Shown here one piece after another: positions 1 through 9,136 of a stretch of DNA of 64,000 nucleotides; the stretch's first letter is position 1, and each line of letters begins with the position of its first letter. Below the pieces are notes generated by a model. The model made no database searches. It was not told the DNA's origin and worked only from the letters and a program-made list of their open reading frames with translations. The position numbers were made by a program, and so were the translations under genes. This stretch comes from CAWFMO01 sp963817065 (GTDB lineage: Bacteria; Actinomycetota; Thermoleophilia; Solirubrobacterales; 70-9), in contig CAWFMO010000002.1 in NCBI GenBank assembly GCA_963817065.1, positions 62,001-126,000 of the forward strand, read 5' to 3'.

Positions 1-218
1 CCCAGATGCGGGCCGCGTGCGGGTCGCCGAGCGCGATCAGGATCCGGGCGTGCAGGGCCGCGGCGAGCGCCAGGTCGGGGGTGGCGCGCTGCGGATCGGC
101 GTCGGCCGGGTCCAGCGCGTCGGCGAGCACGTCCCGGGCACCCGGCGAGGTCGCCCGCGGACGTCAGGGTCTGCGCCTGGGCGGTGAGTTCGGCGAGCGG
201 AGGTGCCACGTGCCTCAT
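1..218 (-). CDS. TPR-like protein, N-terminal part, frameshifted
   Basis: This is the N-terminal part of a gene that runs off the left edge; the start is the ATG at 216-218. The protein opens MRHVAPPLAELTAQAQTL and, after one extra G near 143 is removed, continues as an alanine- and leucine-rich helical sequence (ALHARILIALGDPHAARIW) that looks like tetratricopeptide helices. It is divergent from the gene at 313, so the ~95 bp between them should hold both promoters. The frame break sits in a GGG run and is more likely a base-calling error than a true mutation. Function unknown; TPR proteins are usually scaffolds. Confidence 0.5.
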   Translation of the reverse strand, partial: MRHVAPPLAELTAQAQTLTSAGDLAGCPGRARRRAGPGRRRSAARHPRPGARRGPARPDPDRARRPARGPHL

Positions 219-312
219 AGTGCTCTGCTCGGACACCGCTCGGTACAAGACCCGGCATGCCGCTGACCCGGTGCCGGACCTGCGCGGACGCGGACACGTG
301 TATAACTCGGGT

Positions 313-1242
313 ATGACCGCCGACAGCGTCGCCGACGTCAAGCGCGAGATGCTCGTCCGCCACCTGGAGGCGTGGGCGCCCGCCGCGCTGCACCGGGCCC
401 GCCGGGCCACCTATGTGCACGGCTACGCCGACGCCGGCGGCGGAGCTGGCCGAGGCGGCGCTGCGGGTCTTCGTGGACCAGTCCGACCTGGTCCGCGGGC
501 GGGAACTGACGATGGTGGCGGTCGGCGAGGACGTCGCCGCGGTCGGCGACGCGGCTCGCCGCCGTGCAGCAGGAGGCGGGCGCCGCGCGCGGGCTGGCCG
601 TGCACGCCGTCGTCCGGTGGCACGGACGCGCGGCTCGCGGTGGCGCTGAAGGCGCTCGGCGCGGCGCGCGTACCGTTGCTGGGTTTTCTGGATGCGACGG
701 CGCCGGCGGGCCGCCGCGCGCCCGGCGACCGTGGCCGCGCTGACCGCGGGCAAGCCGGCGGAGGCGCTGATCTGGTCTCGCGCCGGGGCGTCGCCGGCCG
801 ACGACTATCGCGCGGAGCTGCGGCGGCCGGCTTCCCGCTGGTCGCCGCGGTGGAGCTGGCGGCCGGCGAGGAGCCCGGCGCAGCTGCTGGTCTTCGCCAC
901 CACGTCGGGCAAGAGCCTGGAGGGCTTCAAGGACGCGCTGTGGGCGGTCGACGAGTACGCGGGGGTGCGCTACCGCGACCCGGGCGACCCCGAGCGGCAC
1001 CTGATCGACATCTCGCTGACGCCCGCATCCCGGGCCGCTGCGCCGCGAACTGCTGGCGCACCTGGCCGCAGGTGGGCGAGGCGACGGTGACCGAGCTGCG
1101 GACGTTCGCGCTGACCGAGACGGTCTACCGGGCGGCGGACGCGACCCGGGTGCTGCAGGCGCTGCTGGCCGCCGGGTCGGTGACCCGGCGGCCGGAGCAC
1201 GGCCGGCTCGGCGGCGACGTGGTGATCTCCGCGGCGGCCTGA
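313..1242 (+). CDS. Actinomycete protein with C-terminal GMT-like winged helix (TcmP-like), multiply frameshifted
   Basis: The start is the ATG at 313 (MTADSVADVKREMLVRHLE) and the stop is TGA at 1240-1242. No single frame is open across the gene; good protein sequence hops between all three frames at about 435, 560, 690, 830 and 1035, so at least four or five one-base indels are needed to restore it. The restored C-terminal half contains TSGKSLEGFKDALWAVDEY, which resembles the K-x-L-x-x-x-K-D-A-x-W segment of three-Cys-motif partner (TcmP) proteins, followed by a winged-helix-like end (TVTELRTFALTETVYR). TcmP proteins are methyltransferase-like partners of phage-associated proteins, but the N-terminal part here is too damaged to show a catalytic motif. 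The family call is an inference. Confidence 0.45.
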   Translation: MTADSVADVKREMLVRHLEAWAPAALHRARRATYVHGYADAGGGAGRGGAAGLRGPVRPGPRAGTDDGGGRRGRRRGRRRGSPPCSRRRAPRAGWPCTPSSGGTDARLAVALKALGAARVPLLGFLDATAPAGRRAPGDRGRADRGQAGGGADLVSRRGVAGRRLSRGAAAAGFPLVAAVELAAGEEPGAAAGLRHHVGQEPGGLQGRAVGGRRVRGGALPRPGRPRAAPDRHLADARIPGRCAANCWRTWPQVGEATVTELRTFALTETVYRAADATRVLQALLAAGSVTRRPEHGRLGGDVVISAAA

Positions 1243-1259
1243 CCCTCGCGGCCTAGGCG

Positions 1260-1434
1260 TCAGGACTTGTCCTGCTTCCAGGACAGCGGGCCGGGCAGGT
1301 CGACGCGGTGTGCGCGGGCCTTGCGAGTTCCAGGACCAGCGGCCGATCTTGATGCTCCAGGACGAGAAGCCGCGCTGCGTGAAGTTCAGGATCAGCGGCC
1401 CGAACTTCTTGCGACTGCGGAACATGATGCCCAT
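1260..1434 (-). CDS. DUF4236 small protein, one frameshift
   Basis: A protein of about 57 residues starting at the ATG 1432-1434 (MGIMFRSRKKFGPLILNF) behind a GAAGGA ribosome-binding site. The sequence FRSRKKFGPLILNFTQRGFS is typical of the DUF4236 family: a short beta-rich domain of unknown function that often starts a larger protein but occurs alone in actinomycetes. One extra base near 1322 breaks the frame; the restored end is PGPLSWKQDKS with the stop at 1260-1262. It lies downstream of the Rrf2 gene on the same strand with ~95 bp between them. Function unknown. Confidence 0.6.
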
Positions 1435-1529
1435 CGGGGTAGTCCTTCCGTCGATGGTTGCGTCGGATGGACCGCGATCGGATTCCCGTTCGCCGATTCG
1501 CCAGACGCCGGTCCGTCGTGCAGACGGCC

Positions 1530-1983
1530 TCAGCGCGGCTGCCAGGCGTCCGGCCGGGTGGTCAGCTTGCGGACGTGGGCCGGCATCCGGCCGCTGATCA
1601 GCTCGGCGAGGCTCACCTCGTCGACGACCTCGCGGACGGCGGCGCGCACGGCGACCCAGAGATTGGGCAGGTTTTCCGCCGCGCCGTAGTACTGCGTCTC
1701 CTCGGGGCGCAGCCCGCGGACCCCGGCGAGTGGACCGTCGACCGCCCGCAGGATCTGGCCGATCGTCACGTCCCGGGGGCTGTGACAGCGTGTAGCCACC
1801 TTCGGCGCCGCGCTGGGCCCGGACCACGCCGGCGCGGCGCAGGTCGGCCAGCACCGCCTCGAGGAACTTCCGGGGCATGTCCTGGTCCTGGGCGATGGCC
1901 TGGGCGGACATCAGGGCCGGGTAGGCGTGGGCCAAGCTCAGCGCCGCCCGTACCGCGTAGTCGCCGCGCGCGGAGATCTGCAC
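1530..1983 (-). CDS. Rrf2-family transcriptional regulator, one frameshift
   Basis: A protein of ~150 residues beginning VQISARGDYAVRAALSLA at a GTG (1981-1983), the standard opening of Rrf2 winged-helix regulators. The recognition-helix region MPRKFLEAVLADLRRAGVV and the wing RGAEGGYTLSQP follow. One extra C in the CCCCC run near 1785 breaks the frame; the C-terminal half resumes as DVTIGQILRAVDGPL and ends DAWQPR. No cysteine is visible, so the Fe-S cluster of IscR/NsrR/RsrR types is absent and this is more like the cysteine-less CymR/YwnA-type members. An ATG 8-11 bases upstream is out of frame. The target is unknown; a member of this family usually represses its own gene. Confidence 0.8.
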
Positions 1984-2060
1984 CCCTCCATCATGCCGCG
2001 TCGAAGCTCGACGCCGCTCGCGCACCCCGGGAATTATGGGAATTCGGGCATTACGCTCAG

Positions 2061-2991
2061 TCAGGCGGCCAGTCGCTGACCGGACCGGGCGCCGATGTCG
2101 GCCACGTCGTCGGCGACCTGGCCGGCATCGCCCGCCGCGGCGGCCCGGAAGGCGCCCGGGCTCACGCCCGACCTCGCGGTGGAAGAAGCGGCCGAAGTTG
2201 GTCGGCTCGGGGAAGCCGAGCCGCCGGCCGATCTCGGCGACCGACAGCGTGCGTGCAGGCCAGCAGCCGCCGGGCCTCCAGCGCGACCCGGTCGTCGACG
2301 ACCTGCTTGGCGGTGCGGCCGGTGACCGCGAGGCAGGCCCGGGTCAGCGTGCGCACCGAGCAGCCGAGCCGGGCCGCGTAGTCCTCGACCCGCCGGCTGT
2401 GCGGGTGGCCGTCCTCCAGCGTCGCGGCGGAACCGGGCGAAGGTCCGGCTCTCGGCGCTGGTCGTGGCGGCGCGCCGGTCGTCGCCGGTCAGCAGGGCGA
2501 TCCGCAGCAGCAGGACGGCGAGCTGGTGGCGCAGCAGCGCGGCGGCGACCGCGCCGGAGCGGTGCCGCTCGCAGTCGACCGCGAGCTGGGCGAACTCGCT
2601 GATCACCGCGTCCTCGTCCTCGCCGGCGAGCTGCCAGCGGTGCGGGCCGGGCAGGTCGTCGACCGGTACGCCGGCGACGTCGGCGGCCGAGAGCAGGTCG
2701 CGGTCCCAGGAGACCAGGGTGGCGTCCAGGCCCGGCTCGACCGCCGAAGCGCACCGCCTGGCCGGGCCGGATCCAGAGCAGGGTGCCGGGCCGGCAGCGC
2801 TGCGGCGCGAAGTCGATCTCGACCGTGCCGTGCCCGGCGGTGGTCAGCACCAGCAGGTGGTACGGGCAGCCGGCGCGGCGCCGGATGCGGCGTCGCCAGG
2901 TCGGTCTCGGGCAGCGTGCACGTGCCGACGCCCGCCCAGTCGGGGCGGGCGGCGGACGCGGCCGTCAGGCGCGCTGGTCGGAGGTGAGCAT
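2061..2991 (-). CDS. AraC-family transcriptional regulator, frameshifted
   Basis: The restored protein has ~300 residues, from the ATG at 2989-2991 to the TGA at 2061-2063. The N-terminal half is a cupin-like sensor domain (HGTVEIDFAPQRCRPGTLLW) and the C-terminal half a double helix-turn-helix: RRVEDYAARLGCSVRTLTRA for the first motif and SVAEIGRRLGFPEPTNFGRF for the second, the latter matching the AraC signature closely. Four or more one-base indels (near 2965, 2885, 2745, 2425, 2255 and 2175) interrupt the frame, mostly in G/C runs. Such proteins bind a small ligand through the cupin and activate nearby genes; here the target is not evident. Confidence 0.75.
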
Positions 2992-3177
2992 CGGGCCGAC
3001 CGTAACCGGCCGCTGACCAGGCGATGCACGTGTGAGTACCGGTGCTCGGCAGATCGCGGTCGCCGAGCGGACAATCACGGGCTAAATCCGACATAAAGCA
3101 CGTCGGTCGGTGCTATTCGCTTTCTGACTAGATCTCCGCTTTAACCGCCTTGTGTCCGTTTCTCCGATCGTCGAGCG

Positions 3178-3221
3178 AAAAAGGCGACCCGCGCGGACCG
3201 GCAGTGTCCGCGCGGGTCGCC
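3178..3221 (-). terminator. Rho-independent terminator for ssgB
   Basis: A perfect 16-bp inverted repeat (3183-3198 and 3206-3221, loop of 7) is followed on the minus strand by five Ts (A run at 3178-3182). It starts 18 bases after the ssgB stop, so it is the intrinsic terminator of that gene. Confidence 0.9.
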
Positions 3222-3238
3222 CCGGTAATTCCCTGTCG

Positions 3239-3670
3239 CTATCGACCGGCCAGCAGCCGGTTGACCGCCGCGTCCACGTCCAGATGCTCGGATTCCCGGC
3301 CGCGCGGCACCACCACATAGGTGCGCCGCAGGAACCGGACCAGGACACTGCGCGGCACCTCGAACAGCGCGTTGCCGTCAGGCGACGACAGCGCCAGGGC
3401 GACGAAGTCGCCCCGCGGCGTGGCCCACGGCCACACCCGGACGTCGCCGATACCCGCCGGCTCATCGAGCCCGGTCACGAGCAGTTCCCGCGCAAAGGAC
3501 CAGCTAACGGCTTCCCCACCGGCTGATTCTGCGTGGAACAACACGTGGACCGCGTACGGGTCGGCTGGGTCGTAGCGCAGACTGGCGCGCACGGGCAGAG
3601 CCGTGGCATCTGGCGCTACGAGCCGCAGCGAGGTTTCGACCTCGACGGTCGTTGGACGAATGGTACTCAT
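3239..3670 (-). CDS. ssgB: SsgA-like protein of the SsgB type (sporulation septum positioning)
   Basis: An intact protein of 143 residues (MSTIRPTTVEVETSLRLV). It carries the SsgA-like family pattern throughout: LRYDPADPYAVHVLFH near residues 31-46, SWSFARELLVTGL, GDVRVWPWATPRGDF and VALALSSPDGNALFEVP. In Streptomyces, SsgB recruits FtsZ to the sites of sporulation septa and is the most conserved member of the family, present in most morphologically complex actinomycetes. This gene stands alone and is followed by a strong terminator. It marks segment A as DNA of a filamentous, sporulating actinomycete. Calling it ssgB rather than another paralogue rests on its length and single-domain form. 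Confidence 0.85.
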   Translation of the reverse strand: MSTIRPTTVEVETSLRLVAPDATALPVRASLRYDPADPYAVHVLFHAESAGGEAVSWSFARELLVTGLDEPAGIGDVRVWPWATPRGDFVALALSSPDGNALFEVPRSVLVRFLRRTYVVVPRGRESEHLDVDAAVNRLLAGR

Positions 3671-3948
3671 GGACGAACTCCCCCCGGCACCGCTGCGAGG
3701 CTGGTGAACCCCGCGTTTCCCATACTCAGGTGATCCCTGTCATTACGCTCCGCCATACGCTGATCTCACCCAGTAGTGGGAAGGCGGTTCCGAAAACGCT
3801 CTTCGAACAAGACGTTAAGCGATATCTTGTCCTGTTCTGCCCAGGTACTCGGTTCCGCCCGGCGTCGGGTGGTCCAGCAGTTGACTCACTCCGGTAACGT
3901 CCATTCCTCCCGGGTAGTGACGGGGCGCCGGGAACACTGGGGGATGAA

Positions 3949-4364
3949 ATGGGCACGAACCCGGACGAAGCATCGTTCGCCGTGTGGGTGTTCTTGGACA
4001 AGATCCGCGCCAACCCCACCGGGCGCGCTCGCCCTCAAGATCGGCATCGGCGTGCTGGGCGCCCTGGTGGTCGCGGTCGGCATCGTGCTGATCCCGTTCC
4101 CCGGCCCCGGCTGGGCGATCGTGATCCTCGGCCTGGCCATCTGGGCGATCGAGTTCGCCTGGGCGAGAAACCTGCTCGAGTTCACCAAGCGGCACGTCCA
4201 GTCCTGGACCCACTGGGTCGGCCGGCAGTCGCTGCCGATGCGCGGCCTGATCGGCGTGGTCGGCTTCGTCTTCGTCGGCGCGATCGTCTGGGCGTCGGTC
4301 AAGCTGACGCTTCGGCGTCGACCTGGCGCGGATGCATCTGGAACTGGCTGTCGGAGCCGACTGA
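3949..4364 (+). CDS. PGPGW-domain membrane protein (TIGR02611-like), two frameshifts
   Basis: The start is the ATG at 3949 (MGTNPDEASFAVWVFLDKIR) and the stop TGA at 4362-4364; restored length is ~137 residues. It shows a first membrane helix (IGIGVLGALVVAVGIVLIPF), the family signature FPGPGWAIVILGLAIWAIEF including PGPGW, a cytoplasmic stretch (LLEFTKRHVQSWTHW) and a third membrane helix (GLIGVVGFVFVGAIVWAS). One extra base near 4020 and another near 4310 break the frame. Members are actinobacterial transmembrane proteins of unknown role. It lies just upstream of tRNA-Val, same strand. Confidence 0.8.
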
Positions 4365-4418
4365 CCCCCTGGTTCGCGCGCGCGGCGCGCGGGGTCCGGT
4401 AGAGTCTGAATCCGTTGC

Positions 4419-4490
4419 GGGCGATTAGCTCAGCGGGAGAGCGCTCCGTTCACACCGGAGAGGTCACTGGTTCGATCCCAGTATCGCCCA
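4419..4490 (+). tRNA. tRNA-Val(CAC)
   Basis: Acceptor stem GGGCGAT (4419-4425) pairs with ATCGCCC (4483-4489) and is followed by discriminator A. The anticodon arm is ctccg-ttCACac-cggag, giving anticodon CAC (valine), and the T arm contains ggTTCGAtcc. No CCA is encoded. A hairpin and a terminator follow. Confidence 0.95.
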
Positions 4491-4500
4491 CCCTGTCGAT

Positions 4501-4562
4501 TCCGGGGCCCGAGCCCCGGAGGCCCCACGTTGCGATGGCCGCCCTTTTGGGGGCGGCTTTTT
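4501..4562 (+). terminator. Two hairpins after tRNA-Val; the second is an intrinsic terminator
   Basis: A perfect 8-bp stem (4501-4508 with 4513-4520) is followed by a second hairpin (gccgccc 4538-4544 with gggcggc 4551-4557) and a run of five Ts at 4558-4562. The second has the form of a Rho-independent terminator for the tRNA transcript. Confidence 0.8.
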
Positions 4563-4791
4563 GCTGTCGGTGGGTTGCGGTTGTCATGCGTGGCCCAGGT
4601 GGGTGGGGTGGGTTCCAGGGCCGTGCCTGGAGACCTTGGTTTCGACCTGGTTTGGGCTGGGGTCTGTGTGCCTTGGCCGTTGTCGTCGGCATGTTGGCTT
4701 GGTGATCGCTCGTCCGCGGGGGGTGATGCGGGGGTGCGGCGTTGGCTGTCAGCCTGAGCGGCATGCGCGAGACGGAACTTGATGTCTTGGG
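4563..4791 (+). other. Non-coding GT-rich stretch
   Basis: About 230 bp between the tRNA terminator and the SulP gene with strong strand asymmetry: the plus strand is G- and T-rich (tggcccaggtgggtgggg, ggtttgggctggggtctg). No reading frame has convincing protein character. It must contain the SulP promoter near its right end; no clear -35/-10 pair is visible. Confidence 0.5.
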
Positions 4792-6531
4792 GTGGATCGA
4801 AGCCGGGCGGTTGCGGTGAACCTGGTCCCGAAGCCGTTACGCGGGTACCGACGGGCCTGGCTGGCCGGCGACGTCATCGCCGGTCTCACGTTGTCCGCTG
4901 TGGCGATTCCGGAAGTGATGGGCTACACCTCCATCGCCGGGACGCCGATCGTGACCGGGCTCTACACGATCATCTTCCCCATTCTGGTCTTCGCGCTGCT
5001 GTGCTCCTCCCGTTTGCTCGTCGTGGGCGCGGACTCGGCCACCGCCGCGGTGCTCGCCGCTGGTCTGAGCGGACTCGGCGTCGCCGGGGTCATACCGGGC
5101 TCGCCGGAGTGGCTGGCCTTCGCCAGTCTGACGGCGCTGGTCTGCGGTGCGCTGCTGCTCTTGGCGCGGCTGCTGCGCCTGGGCTTCATCGGCGACTTCC
5201 TGAGCGCGTCGGTGCTGATCGGGTTCCTCACCGGCGTCGGGGTCCAGGTTCTGTCGGGGCAGATCCCTGGCATGCTCGGCATCGCCAAGGGCGACGGCGG
5301 CTGGTTCGACCAGCAGTGGCACTGGCTCAGCTCGCTGTCCTCGATCAGCCTGGCGACGTTCGCCTTCGGGCTGGGCACGGTGCTGATCATCCTGATCTTC
5401 AAGCGTTTCCTGCCGGTCGTACCGGGTGCCATCGTCGCCGTCGTGCTACTGACCGCCATTTCCGCCCTGACCGACGCGCACACGCACGGCGTAGCCGTGG
5501 TGGGGGCGGTGGCGGGCGGCTTTCCACCGATCGGGCTGCCGTCGGGCATCTCCTGGTCGGATGTGCCCAAGGTGCTGCCGACCGCTGTGTCGTGCTTCGT
5601 GCTCGTCATCGCGCAGAGCGCCGCGACCTCCCGCAGCTTCGCGTTCAAGCACGGAGACACTGTCGACATCAATCGGGACATCGTCGGACTCAGCGGCGCG
5701 AACCTCGCGGCCGGCCTCAGCGGCACGTTCGTGGTCAACGGCAGCCCGACCAAGACGCAGATCCTCGACGGGCAGAAGGGGCGCACCCAACTCGCCAACA
5801 TGACGATGGCGGCGGTCGTGCTGGTCTTCACGCTGTTCTTCACCGAGCTGCTGACGAGCATGCCCACGGCCGTACTCGCCGGGATCGTCTTCCTCATCGG
5901 TTTCAGTTTGATCGACCTGACCGGCCTGAGGCGGCTGTGGCACCGCCGCAAGGACGAGTTCGTGGTGGCTCTGATCACGACGGTCACCGTCTTCGCCGTC
6001 GGCGTCGAGCAGGGAATCATCCTCGCGGTCGTGCTGTCCCTGCTCGACCTCGTCCGGCGGCAATACAAGCCGGGCGACTACATCGTCCAGCGGGACGAGG
6101 CCGGTCGGCCGGTCTACCTACCGGCCCGACCTGGTACGCAGAGCCTGCCGGGGCTGATGATCTTCCGCTACGACGCCGAGCTGTTCTACGCCAACGCCAA
6201 TCGCTTCGCCGACCACTTCCAGTCGGTGATCACCGCCGCCCCCGACACGGTCCGCTGGATAGCGCTGGACTGCGCCTCGATCTCCGACGTCGATTACTCG
6301 GCCGGGGTGACCCTGGCCCATCTCGTCGACTACAGCCGGGCCCATGACGCCCGCTTCGTGCTCGTCCGGCCGGACACTCAGCTGCTCGCGACGCTCCAGG
6401 TGTACGGGACGCTGGACGCCATCGGCCCGGATGACATCTTCCCGACCCTGGACGACGTCTTCCGCGCCTACCAAGCCGACCCGGGTACGGCACGCGCGGC
6501 GGCCCGCGGACCAGTGAACCCCGTTTCGTAG
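4792..6531 (+). CDS. SulP-family anion transporter with C-terminal STAS domain
   Basis: An intact protein of 579 residues, the usual SulP length. The N-terminal 400 residues hold about ten to fourteen membrane helices, beginning DVIAGLTLSAVAIPEVMGYT, with the family features PIVTGLYTIIFPILVFALL and LLVVGADSATAAVLAAG. The cytoplasmic C-terminus is a STAS domain (GLMIFRYDAELFYANANRF, then WIALDCASISDVDYSAGVTL) that in other members regulates transport. SulP proteins import sulfate, bicarbonate or related anions. The gene converges on a sulfatase/FGE operon with only 20 bp between stops, which makes sulfate a reasonable guess as substrate. The start may be GTG 4792 or GTG 4816; the latter gives the more usual N-terminus VNLVPKPLRG. 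Confidence 0.9.
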   Translation: MDRSRAVAVNLVPKPLRGYRRAWLAGDVIAGLTLSAVAIPEVMGYTSIAGTPIVTGLYTIIFPILVFALLCSSRLLVVGADSATAAVLAAGLSGLGVAGVIPGSPEWLAFASLTALVCGALLLLARLLRLGFIGDFLSASVLIGFLTGVGVQVLSGQIPGMLGIAKGDGGWFDQQWHWLSSLSSISLATFAFGLGTVLIILIFKRFLPVVPGAIVAVVLLTAISALTDAHTHGVAVVGAVAGGFPPIGLPSGISWSDVPKVLPTAVSCFVLVIAQSAATSRSFAFKHGDTVDINRDIVGLSGANLAAGLSGTFVVNGSPTKTQILDGQKGRTQLANMTMAAVVLVFTLFFTELLTSMPTAVLAGIVFLIGFSLIDLTGLRRLWHRRKDEFVVALITTVTVFAVGVEQGIILAVVLSLLDLVRRQYKPGDYIVQRDEAGRPVYLPARPGTQSLPGLMIFRYDAELFYANANRFADHFQSVITAAPDTVRWIALDCASISDVDYSAGVTLAHLVDYSRAHDARFVLVRPDTQLLATLQVYGTLDAIGPDDIFPTLDDVFRAYQADPGTARAAARGPVNPVS

Positions 6532-6551
6532 TTCTTGCCACCGGCATTCCG

Positions 6552-7523
6552 TCAGGCGACGCCATGCGTTGGCGGGGCGGCGCAGCGGAATCCGATGTGG
6601 CTCATGCCGGTATCGACCATGTGCGGTCGTCTCGCGGCCGGCCGGTAGCGTAGGCAGTAGGTGTCGGCGCAGAGGAAGGAGCCGCCCTTGATGACCTTCC
6701 GGGGGATCTGGACCTGCGGTTGTGCGCGGGTCGTAACTCTCTACCCGGCGCCCGCCACGCGGGTTCGCGGGGCAGGCAACAGGGTGAGACGCCGGTCCAG
6801 CGGCGTTCGACGTACCAGTCCTGGGTCCACTCCCAGACGTTGCCGGCCATGTCGGCCAGGCCGTAGCCGTTCTCCGGAAACGAGCCGACCGGTGCGGTCG
6901 CGCCGTAGCCTTCCTCGGCGCGCCAGGGGAAGTCGCCGTGCCAGTAGTTCGCGCGCCGCTGCGGCGGCGTCTCGGGCTCGTCGCCCCAGGTGAAGGCGGT
7001 GCCGTCCAGGCCGCCGCGTGCGGCGTGCTCCCACTGCGCCTCGGTGGGCAGGGCGAGCCCGGCCCAGGCCGCGTACGCTTCGGCGTCCTCGTAGGCGACG
7101 TGTACCACCGGATGGTCCGCGCGGCCGTCGAGGTTGCTGCCCGGTCCTTCCGGGTGCCGCCAGGACGCGCCGGGCGTCCACCTCCACCACTGGCTGAGGT
7201 GGCGCAGGTCGACCGGCCCGGGCGTGCCGGACGAACACCATGGACCCGGGCACCAGGTTCTCGGTCGGCGCCCCGGGGAAGTCGGCCGGGTCCAGCGGCC
7301 GCTCGGCCACGGTCACAGTACCCGGTCTCGGCGACGAAGGCGGCGAAGGCCGCGTTCGTCACGGTGGTCCGGCACATCCAGAACCCGTCGACCTCGACCA
7401 CCCGGTGCGCGGGCGCCTCCTCCGGGTAGTGGTCGTCGGATCCCATGCGGAACAGCGCCGCCGGGGACCCAGACGACGTCGGCCGGCGGGACGCCGTCGG
7501 GCGGCTCGTCGGTGCGCGGTCAC
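6552..7523 (-). CDS. Formylglycine-generating enzyme (sulfatase-modifying factor), frameshifted
   Basis: Restored protein of ~320 residues of the SUMF1/EgtB/PvdO fold: FRMGSDDHYPEEAPAHRVV near the start, ALPTEAQWEHAARGGLDG and ENGYGLADMAGNVWEW in the middle, and KGGSFLCADTYCLRYRPAAR at the end. The LCADTYC pair matches the copper-binding catalytic cysteines of true aerobic FGE (human C336/C341), which EgtB-type relatives lack, so this is most likely a real FGE that oxidises the sulfatase active-site Cys to formylglycine. A GTG overlapping the sulfatase stop (GTGA, 7520-7523) indicates translational coupling. Indels near 7505, 7460, 7315, 7215, 7160, 6765 and 6705 interrupt the frame. The end converges on the SulP gene. 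Confidence 0.85.
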
Positions 7524-9032
7524 GCGCTGGCGATCCCGTTCTGGAGTTTGGCCAGCACCTGGTCGAGGTTGAAGCTGGCCGGCTCCTGCGGGCGCGGGAA
7601 CTCGGCGAAGCTCTGGAGCATGCTGAACACGTACGCCTGCATCGGCACGACGATCCAGGCATGGTCGAGGACCCAGTCGTAGTACGTGTTCGAGGTGATG
7701 TCGGCTCGCTCGTACGGGTCGGTCCGCAGGTTGAAGATCTTCGGGACCCGCAGCTCGGTGAACGGCTCGGCCCACACCCGCAGCGTCCCCGTCGCCCGCT
7801 GCTCCAGGAAGACCAGCTTCCAGTGGTCGAAGCGCACGCCGTCAGGTCGCCGTCGTCGGAGACGTAGAAGAAGTGCCGGCGGGGGCTCTCCTCGGCCTGC
7901 GCCGGTGAGGTAGCCGAGCTGGTCGTGGCCGTCGAGGTGGACCTTGTAGCGGGTGCCGCCGAGCTCGGTGCCGGCTCTGCAGCTTGTCCGGCGATGTCGG
8001 GCACGCCGGCGGCGGCGAGCAGAGTCGGGAACCAGTCGGTGTGGCTGACGATGCCGTTGAACACCGTGCCCGGCGGCGATCCGGCCCGGCCACCGCACGA
8101 CCGCGGGCACCCGGTAGGCGCCCTCCCAGTTCGAGTTCTTCTCACCGCGGAACGGCGTCATCCCGGCGTCCGGCCAGCGTGTTCATGTGCGGGCCGTTGT
8201 CGGTGGAGTAGATGACGATCGTGTTCTCGGCGATGCCCAGCTCGTCGACCAGATCCAGCAGGCTGCCCGACGAGCCTGTCGTGGTCGAGCATCGTGTCGT
8301 GGTACTCGGACTGCCACCGGCCGGCCTGGCCCCTGCTCTCCGGCTTGACGTGCGTGCGGAAGTGCATGTGGGTGGAGTTGAACCACACGAAGAACGGCTG
8401 TTCGCTAGCGGCCTTGTCCCGGATGAAGCCGAGCGCCGCGCGCGAAGAACTCGTCGTCGACGGTCTCCATCCGCTTCTTGGTCAGCGGGCCGGTGTCCTC
8501 GATGCGCTGCGTGCCGTCGCTTGTCCGCCCAGGAGTGGAGCACTCCGCGCGGGCCGAACCTCTCGCGGAAGTCGGGGAAATCCTCCGGCGTCGGGTAGTC
8601 CGCGAGCTCCGGCTCTTCCTCGGCGTTGAGGTGGTAGAGGTTGCCGAAGAACTCGTCGAAGCCGTGCACGGTCGGCAGGTGCTCGTCGCGGTCGCCGAGG
8701 TGGTTCTTGCCGAACTGGCCGGTCGCATAGCCGTGCGCCTTCAGCGCCGTCGCGATGGTCGGGTCCTCCGCCTGCAGGCCGACGGCCGCGCCCGGCATGC
8801 CCACCTTGGTCAGCCCGGTGCGGATCGGGTTCTGCCCGCGTGATGAACGCCGCCCGCCCGGCGGTGCAGCTCTGCTCGCCGTAGTAGTCGGTGAATCGAG
8901 GCGCCCTCCGTCGGCGATCCGGTCGATGTTCGGCGTCCGGTAACCCATCAACCCGTCGCTGTAGCAGCTCAGGTTGGAGATCCCGATGTCGTCACCCCAG
9001 ATGACGAGGATGTTCGGCCTGTCTGCAGGCAT
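7520..9032 (-). CDS. Type I sulfatase (arylsulfatase-like), frameshifted
   Basis: Starts at the ATG 9030-9032 behind GGAGGACAGCG; restored length ~500 residues. The N-terminus PNILVIWGDDIGISNLSCYS gives the first metal-binding Asp pair (DD), and the active-site signature S-C-T-A-G-R (Cys codon at 8866-8868) fits the C-x-A/P-x-R consensus, so the Cys is the formylglycine precursor. Later segments GYATGQFGKNHLGDRDEHLP and IVIYSTDNGPHMNTLAG carry the G-K-x-H and D-N-G-P motifs of the family. It hydrolyses a sulfate ester; the substrate is unknown. No signal peptide is seen. Six or more one-base indels break the frame. The coupled FGE gene follows directly. Confidence 0.88.
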
Positions 9033-9136
9033 CGCTGTCCTCCGTGTCGCACACGATTGGCACCGCACTATTCCCGCCGAGTCAACGCTTGCCACCGCTC
9101 GGCGGCCTCATCCCGGGTGGATGAGGATCAAAGCGA

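Noticed and set aside
4962..6068. Antisense ORFs opposite the SulP gene
   Set aside because: No domain pattern; the plus strand encodes an intact, motif-complete transporter.
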